Source: a bacterium (GTDB lineage: Bacteria; Vulcanimicrobiota; Xenobia; Xenobiales; JADMJV01). Taken from it: DNA of 64,000 nucleotides. The stretch covers positions 196,666 through 260,665 of the forward strand of contig JAFEBA010000016.1 in assembly GCA_018266105.1 (NCBI GenBank). Direction: 5' to 3'. Within the stretch, counting starts at the first letter, position 1. Each line of letters starts with the position of its first letter. The notes beneath the pieces were generated by a model. It was not told the origin of the DNA. It was given only the letters and a program-made list of their open reading frames with translations, and did no database searches. Position numbers and translations under genes: made by a program. Positions 58,847 through 64,000 of this stretch are shown in pieces.

Positions 58847-60288
58847 GGCTCAAGTAGGGCCCGTAACTGAGCCCGATCGACCTTACCGCCCGCGTTGCTG
58901 GGCAGGCGCTCTAATATGTGCAGTTGGGAAGGCAGCATGAATTCAGGCAGCGAGGCCTGAAGCCGCTGCCGGAATTCGGCTTTGGTCAGGCGGGTCCCGC
59001 CCACAAAAGCCACCAATTGATTGAGTTCACCCGGACGCTCGGGCCAGCTCAAGGCGGCTGCCTGGCAGCCGGGGTCAGCCCGGCGCAGCAGGCTCTCAAC
59101 CTCCTCCAGCTCCACTCGACAGCCGCGGATTTTGACCTGATTGTCGATTCTGCCCAGAAAGTGGAAGCAGCCGTCCGGGTCCTTGCGCACCCTGTCCCCG
59201 GTCCGATAAGCAGGCCGGCTGTCCAGGCTAAAAAAGCGCTGCTCGGTCAGCTCTGGTTGCTTCCAATAGCCCGCCGCCACCTGATCTCCGATAAGGACCA
59301 GTTCGCCTGATTCGGGCGCGATTTCTACCTCCAGCCCGGCCAAGGGCCTTCCCAGCGGAACCAGCTCCCAGTCGCCAGACAGTTCCTCCATTTCGTGCCA
59401 CATCCAGGCCACGCTGCCCTCGGTCGGCCCATAGAGATTGAAAAGGCGTGCCTGAGGGGCCAGCTTGCGCCAGGCCTGGAGCGCGTCTCGGGGTAGGGCG
59501 TCGGCCCCGAAGGCGCACCAACGGAGCTCGGGTAGCACCGGGGCTTTCAGTGCCAGCATCATCTGCAGGTGGGCCGGGGTCAGGACAAAGGATTGAATGG
59601 CCTGCCCGGCCAGAAAGGTGTGTGGGGCCATGGCCTGCTGGCGAGGCACCAGATAGAGCGTGCCGCCGTTCTCCCAGCAGGGGAACATGTCTAGAATGGA
59701 GCCGTCAAAGCTCAGCTCAAAGTTGCCGGCCACTCGATAAGGCTGATCCAATCCCATATCCTGGAGCAGTCTGGCCATCAGCCCGCGCACCCCCTGGCAG
59801 CGCACCATCACGCCCTTTGGCTGGCCGCTGCTGCCTGAGGTAAAGATTACGTAGGCCAGGGAATCCTTGTCTACCTGAGCTGGTTCCGCGGAAGCTGGAT
59901 GTTGCAGAAGATCGGCCCGGGCCCGTCGTGCCGGTAGATGTTCCTGGAGGGCCGGAGTCAGCCGAGTCTCTCCTCGCTCATCCAGCAAGAGGGCTTCCGG
60001 TCTAAAAGACTGCAGCACCTGGAGTAGACGTTCTTCGGGCCAATCCAGACCCAAAGGCAGGTAGGTGGCGCCATTCCAGGCGCAAGCCAGCACCGAAAGG
60101 CAGGCCGCCGTGGAGCGACTGGCCAGGATGGCCACGCGGGGAGTGGCGCCCAGCCAGCCGGCTACAGCCCGAGCCCGATCGGCCAGCTCCCGGTAAGTCA
60201 GTTGCTGGTCTGCTACAAGGGCCAGACGCTCAGGATTCTTCAGGCTGTTAAGCCAGAAAGGCAGAGCGAGATTGTAGTTGGGCTGCAT
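58843..60288 (-). CDS. AMP-forming adenylating ligase (DltA/NRPS-A-like)
   Basis: This 481-residue protein has the adenylation core motifs: YVIFTSGSSGQPKGVMV (A3), NLYGPTEGSVAW (A5), YRTGDRV (A7), GRIDNQVKIRGCRVELEEVES (A8) and a C-terminal NAGGKVDRAQL with catalytic Lys469 (A10). The domain length and lack of fused carrier match stand-alone D-alanyl or amino-acid ligases such as DltA. The carrier at 50838 is its likely substrate. Amino acid identity cannot be read reliably here. It converges with the 56564 gene with a four-base stop overlap. Confidence 0.85.
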   Translation of the reverse strand: MQPNYNLALPFWLNSLKNPERLALVADQQLTYRELADRARAVAGWLGATPRVAILASRSTAACLSVLACAWNGATYLPLGLDWPEERLLQVLQSFRPEALLLDERGETRLTPALQEHLPARRARADLLQHPASAEPAQVDKDSLAYVIFTSGSSGQPKGVMVRCQGVRGLMARLLQDMGLDQPYRVAGNFELSFDGSILDMFPCWENGGTLYLVPRQQAMAPHTFLAGQAIQSFVLTPAHLQMMLALKAPVLPELRWCAFGADALPRDALQAWRKLAPQARLFNLYGPTEGSVAWMWHEMEELSGDWELVPLGRPLAGLEVEIAPESGELVLIGDQVAAGYWKQPELTEQRFFSLDSRPAYRTGDRVRKDPDGCFHFLGRIDNQVKIRGCRVELEEVESLLRRADPGCQAAALSWPERPGELNQLVAFVGGTRLTKAEFRQRLQASLPEFMLPSQLHILERLPSNAGGKVDRAQLRALLEP

Positions 60289-60368
60289 TCCCGCCGGTTC
60301 GGCCTGCGCATCCAGGCCGCCTTTCCGTCTTCAGAGGGAGGTCGCGTAGCGATCCGGAAGTCTCGTTT

Positions 60369-61838
60369 ATGTTCGAAAGCGCCCAACTCGACCGTAAGAT
60401 CTCTCGCCTGGAATTTGATCAACGCGAACCCGACTTGCGGGAGCGTTTGCTGGATGCCCAGGCTCGCTTGCAAACCGCCCGCTTCAGCGTGGTGGTCGTG
60501 GTGGCCGGGGCCGAGGGAGCCGGCAAGGGCGAGACCGTCAATCGCTTGATGAGCTGGCTGGACGCTCGTGGAGTTCAGGCTCACGCGCTCGGTGAACCCA
60601 GTGAAGAAGAGCGGGAGAGACCCGAATTCTACCGGTTTTGGAGGCGCTTACCGGCCCGCGGACGGATCGGTGTTTTTTTCGGATCCTGGTACACCCAGCC
60701 CGTTCTTCAGCACTCACTCGGGCATCTGAACGATGCCGAGCTGGAGGATGGACTGCGCCGCATTTTGGATTTCGAGCGCATGCTGGAAGCCGAAGGGGTG
60801 CTGCTGGTCAAGCTCTGGCTCCATGTCTCCAAGAAGCAGCAGAAAAAGAAGTTCAAGAAACTGGAGAAGAACCCGGAGACCGCCTGGCGAGTGACGCGCC
60901 AGGACTGGCGTTACCACAAGACCTACGACGACTTCATTGGCTCGGCCGGTCGGGCTTTGCGGCGGACCGATACAGGTCTCTCCCCCTGGCACATCATTGA
61001 GTCGGCCAACAGCCGTTATCGCGACCTGACTGCGGCCGAGACCCTCCTGAGCGCCATTGAAGCCAGGCTGGAACAGCCCGTTGAGGAGGCTCCGGAAGTA
61101 GCACCTCTGCCGGTGCCGCTGCCCGTCAACGTGATTTCCAGTTTGCAGCTTAACCAGGAACTGAGCGAAGAAGAATATCATCAGGAGTTGCCTCACCGGC
61201 AGATGCTGGTAGGAAAGCTTGCGCGCAAGCTGCACCGCCGTCAAAGACCGGCTGTGCTGGTTTTTGAAGGGGCCGATGCGGCTGGCAAGGGCGGCGCCAT
61301 CCGGCGCCTGACCGAGGCCCTGGATGCCCGCCACTATGAAGTTGTCCCAATCGCCGCGCCCACTGACGAGGAGCGAGCTCGGCCCTATCTGTGGCGTTTT
61401 TGGCGGCGTCTGCCGCGTTGGGGTCAAATCACCATTTTTGACCGCTCCTGGTATGGTCGAGTGTTGGTGGAGCGCCTCGAAGGTTTTTGCGGTCCGGCTG
61501 ATTGGCAGCGGGCGTTCGCTGAGATCAACTCTTTTGAGGAGCAACTGGCCGAATCCGGTTGCGTGATCTGCAAGTTCTGGCTCTCCATCAGCCCCGAAGA
61601 GCAATTACGGCGTTTTCAGGAGCGCGAGCAACTGGGCTTCAAGCGTTACAAGATCACGGCTGAAGACTGGCGCAACCGGGACAAGTGGGCTGCCTATCAG
61701 GCGGCCGCCTGCGATATGGTGGAACGCACCAGCTCGGACCTGGCTCCCTGGACTCTGGTGGAGGCCGAGAACAAGTATTACGCGCGCCTGAAGGTGCTGG
61801 ATACGGTAGAGAAGGCCCTCAAGAAGGCACTGAGCTGA
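60369..61838 (+). CDS. pap: Polyphosphate:AMP phosphotransferase (two-domain PPK2)
   Basis: This 489-residue protein is a fused pair of PPK2 domains. The N-terminal domain has GAEGAGKGE, but its second motif is FGSWYTQ, lacking the Asp-Arg. The C-terminal domain has GADAAGKGG and the complete DRSWYGR, so it is probably the active one. This is the arrangement of class II PPK2 (Pap), which phosphorylates AMP to ADP with polyphosphate. GGAAG lies eight bases before the ATG. It is divergent from the ligase gene at 58843. Confidence 0.88.
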   Translation: MFESAQLDRKISRLEFDQREPDLRERLLDAQARLQTARFSVVVVVAGAEGAGKGETVNRLMSWLDARGVQAHALGEPSEEERERPEFYRFWRRLPARGRIGVFFGSWYTQPVLQHSLGHLNDAELEDGLRRILDFERMLEAEGVLLVKLWLHVSKKQQKKKFKKLEKNPETAWRVTRQDWRYHKTYDDFIGSAGRALRRTDTGLSPWHIIESANSRYRDLTAAETLLSAIEARLEQPVEEAPEVAPLPVPLPVNVISSLQLNQELSEEEYHQELPHRQMLVGKLARKLHRRQRPAVLVFEGADAAGKGGAIRRLTEALDARHYEVVPIAAPTDEERARPYLWRFWRRLPRWGQITIFDRSWYGRVLVERLEGFCGPADWQRAFAEINSFEEQLAESGCVICKFWLSISPEEQLRRFQEREQLGFKRYKITAEDWRNRDKWAAYQAAACDMVERTSSDLAPWTLVEAENKYYARLKVLDTVEKALKKALS

Positions 61839-61927
61839 AGCACGAGGCCCGGTAAATCGTCTCGGGATTCGGTATGCAACAGCGCTTCATACACAGGTAG
61901 GGAGTGTTTCACTTCGAAGGGAGCTCG

Positions 61928-64000
61928 ATGCAAGAGCAGCCTTGGGTCGTCGGAATCGGCGCATCGGCGGGGGGGCTACAGGCCCTGCAACTTTTCTTTC
62001 AGAGTGTTCCGAGCTCGACGGGGCTGGCCTTTATTGTGGTCCAGCACCTATCGCCCGACCACCGCAGCCTGATGATCGAACTCCTTTCCCGCTATACCAA
62101 ACTTCCTGTTTCGTTGGCAGAGCCCGGAGTCGAGGTTCAACCAAATCAGATATACCTGAATCCGCCATCGCACAATTTGGCCTATCGGTCCGGACATTTG
62201 CAGTTGCTGGAGCGCGAAGAGCGAGCCTTGAACTTTCCGGTCGACCTGATGTTGGAATCGCTGGCAGGGGAACTGGGTCGCCAGGCCATGGCGGTCATCC
62301 TGTCTGGCACAGGCAGTGATGGCGCCCGGGGAGTGCGGGCAATCAAGGACGCGGGTGGGCTGGTGGTGGTTCAGCAGGAGAGTCAGGCCCAGTTCGATGG
62401 AATGCCGCGCTCCGCTCTCAACAGCGGCGCAGTCGACTTCAGTTTGCCCGCCGAGACCATCATTGAGCATTTGTTACACTTCAAGGAGCACTCCACCAAC
62501 TGGGATGAGGGCCGAGGCGATTTGCTCTTGACCGAAGTCATGGATGCCCTCCAGGTCTCCAGTGGAATGGATTTTCGTGGTTATAAAAGAGAAACCGTCA
62601 TGCGCCGAATCGAGCGCAGACTTTCCTTGCTGCAGGTCTGCAACCTGTCTGACTATCTCAGGCATCTGGAGTCAAATCCGGACGAAACTCGCCAGCTTTT
62701 TCAGGAGCTGTTGATCGGGGTCACCCGATTCTTTCGCGACAGTGACTCGTTCCTCGTTTTAGCAAAGCAGCTTAAGGCCCTGGTCGTGGCTCAGTCGAAC
62801 AAGAGGGCCGAACTTCGCTGCTGGGTGGCCGGCTGTTCCACAGGCGAGGAAGTCTACTCCCTGGCAATTTTGTTGGCGGAAGTGAACGAGTCTCTTGGCT
62901 TATCCTGTCCGTTCAAGATTTTCGCGACCGACATCGATAGCTCGGCCCTGGAGGTGGCTTCTAAGGGTCTCTATCCTGAATCCATCAGCGACGACGTTTC
63001 TCCCGAGCGACTGGAGAAGTATTTTTTGGTCCGCGACCAGGGCTTTGAAGTGGTCCGGCAATTGCGGGAGCGGGTGGTGTTCGCCCGTCATAACCTGGTT
63101 CAGGACCCACCATTTCATCAATTGGACTTGATCTCGTGTCGGAACCTCTTGATTTACTTCGACTCTGACTTCCAGCGCCGGGCTCTGTCTTCGTTGCACT
63201 TTGGTCTGCGTCCGGGAGGTGTCCTTTTCTTGGGCCCGAGCGAGTCGGTGGGCGAGTTGACCGATTATTTTGTCCAGCTGCATTCCAAAGCACGTATCTA
63301 TCAAACTCTAGGAGTCATTCGCGAGCCTCAGCGTTGGAAGGCTCGTCCGGGCGAAACCCCGGTTGCATCGGCGGTCAGCGAGCTGGCGCTGGCTGTTGAG
63401 GCTGGCTATCGCATCCTGCTCGACCGTTTTTGCCCCCCTGCCTTCCTGATTAACCAGAAGGGGGAGCTTCTGCACGTCTTCTCGGACGCGCAACACTACC
63501 TCACCTTTTCCCACGGAAACGTTCGAGTTGACCTTCCCAGCTTGTTGCCCCCCCGCCTGGCCGCGCTGGTTTTAAGCGGACTCAGCCGCTGTTGCAAAGA
63601 CGGTGACGAAGTTGAGTTCCCTCAAGTTGAGGTTAATCGTGACACCAGCAAGCTTACCGTGAGCTTACGAATGCGTTGTTTCCGCCCAAGACGCATCAGT
63701 GCCGTCTACATTCTGGTTTTGTTTGAAGAGTTGGCCAGCCGACCGCAAGTGGCCTCGTTGCCATTGATTGATACTGGAGACCAGGACCTGGCCTATTTGC
63801 AGCGTGAGCTGGACCTCACTCGAGAGCACCTTCAGTCCACCATCGAGCAGCTGGAAACCGCCAACGAAGAGCTGCAGGCCACCAATGAGGAGCTGCAGGC
63901 CGCCAATCAAGAACTGATGTCTTCCAATGAGGAACTTCAGTCCGTCAACGAGGAGCTTTATACGCTCAATTCCGAGCACCAGCTGAAAATTCGAGAATTG
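61928..64000 (+). CDS. CheB-CheR fusion chemotaxis-type signalling protein (partial)
   Basis: 691 codons are open to the right edge. The N-terminal CheB methylesterase domain has the Ser-His-Asp triad region (GASAGGL, VVQHLSPDH, SGTGSDGARG). Then comes a CheR methyltransferase domain with MRRIERRL, GVTRFFRD, the SAM motif VAGCSTGEE, ATDIDSSAL and CRNLLIYF. The region after about 480 has a PAS-like part. From about 620 a long coiled coil runs on, with repeated NEELQ units. Such proteins usually continue into PAS and histidine kinase domains. AAGGGAG lies six bases before the ATG. Confidence 0.88.
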   Translation, partial: MQEQPWVVGIGASAGGLQALQLFFQSVPSSTGLAFIVVQHLSPDHRSLMIELLSRYTKLPVSLAEPGVEVQPNQIYLNPPSHNLAYRSGHLQLLEREERALNFPVDLMLESLAGELGRQAMAVILSGTGSDGARGVRAIKDAGGLVVVQQESQAQFDGMPRSALNSGAVDFSLPAETIIEHLLHFKEHSTNWDEGRGDLLLTEVMDALQVSSGMDFRGYKRETVMRRIERRLSLLQVCNLSDYLRHLESNPDETRQLFQELLIGVTRFFRDSDSFLVLAKQLKALVVAQSNKRAELRCWVAGCSTGEEVYSLAILLAEVNESLGLSCPFKIFATDIDSSALEVASKGLYPESISDDVSPERLEKYFLVRDQGFEVVRQLRERVVFARHNLVQDPPFHQLDLISCRNLLIYFDSDFQRRALSSLHFGLRPGGVLFLGPSESVGELTDYFVQLHSKARIYQTLGVIREPQRWKARPGETPVASAVSELALAVEAGYRILLDRFCPPAFLINQKGELLHVFSDAQHYLTFSHGNVRVDLPSLLPPRLAALVLSGLSRCCKDGDEVEFPQVEVNRDTSKLTVSLRMRCFRPRRISAVYILVLFEELASRPQVASLPLIDTGDQDLAYLQRELDLTREHLQSTIEQLETANEELQATNEELQAANQELMSSNEELQSVNEELYTLNSEHQLKIREL

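Overview
The window is bacterial, GC-rich and almost fully coding. It reads as a diderm (Gram-negative-type) genome: there is a TolC-family outer-membrane channel, many type IV prepilin-like proteins, a GspF/PilC-type pilus platform protein, PilZ and CheB/CheR signalling proteins and several two-component kinases. No rRNA, tRNA, IS element or CRISPR array was seen. The phylum cannot be fixed from sequence alone. The mixture of ordinary housekeeping genes with many unrecognised secreted and membrane proteins suggests a little-studied environmental lineage, and that is inference.

Layout. 0-10.4 kb: the end of a possible clostripain-type peptidase, a small helix-turn-helix protein, a hybrid histidine kinase, an HerA-like ATPase overlapping an M14 carboxypeptidase, a Gly/Met-rich repeat protein, and a CHASE3-type hybrid kinase with its own HPt protein. 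10.4-16.2 kb: a candidate small RNA, then PilZ, thiN, a gamma-glutamylcyclotransferase-like gene and the overlapping plsX-recG-rsmD operon. 16.2-19.6 kb: small secreted proteins, a native heptahistidine protein, a zinc-ribbon protein and a GNAT protein. 19.7-22.6 kb: a first set of three pilin-like genes. 22.7-29.1 kb: radC, an MFS transporter, a COG4389-type membrane protein and two unknowns. 29.1-37.7 kb: a lipoprotein-like protein, a lethal-factor-like protein with a degenerate active site, an SDR, a RUS1/DUF647 homologue, a subtilase, TolC and dut.

37.7-60.3 kb is the most unusual part. Two copies of a module made of one HTTM-domain membrane protein and three prepilin-like proteins lie on opposite strands at 38.8-43.2 and 52.6-56.6 kb. 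Around and between them are two paralogous histidine-rich membrane proteins, a sulfotransferase, two type I phosphodiesterase-like proteins, a sulfatase-fold protein with Thr at the nucleophile position, an FHA-GspF fusion, and a scattered Dlt-like trio (carrier protein, MBOAT-like protein, adenylating ligase). I infer a surface-appendage and envelope-modification locus in which pilin-like proteins or envelope polymers are chemically decorated. No single gene proves this.

60.3-64 kb holds a two-domain PPK2 (polyphosphate:AMP phosphotransferase) and a CheB-CheR fusion protein that runs off the right edge. Operons are tight, with frequent ATGA/GTGA/TGATG overlaps, and many convergent gene pairs overlap at their stop codons.
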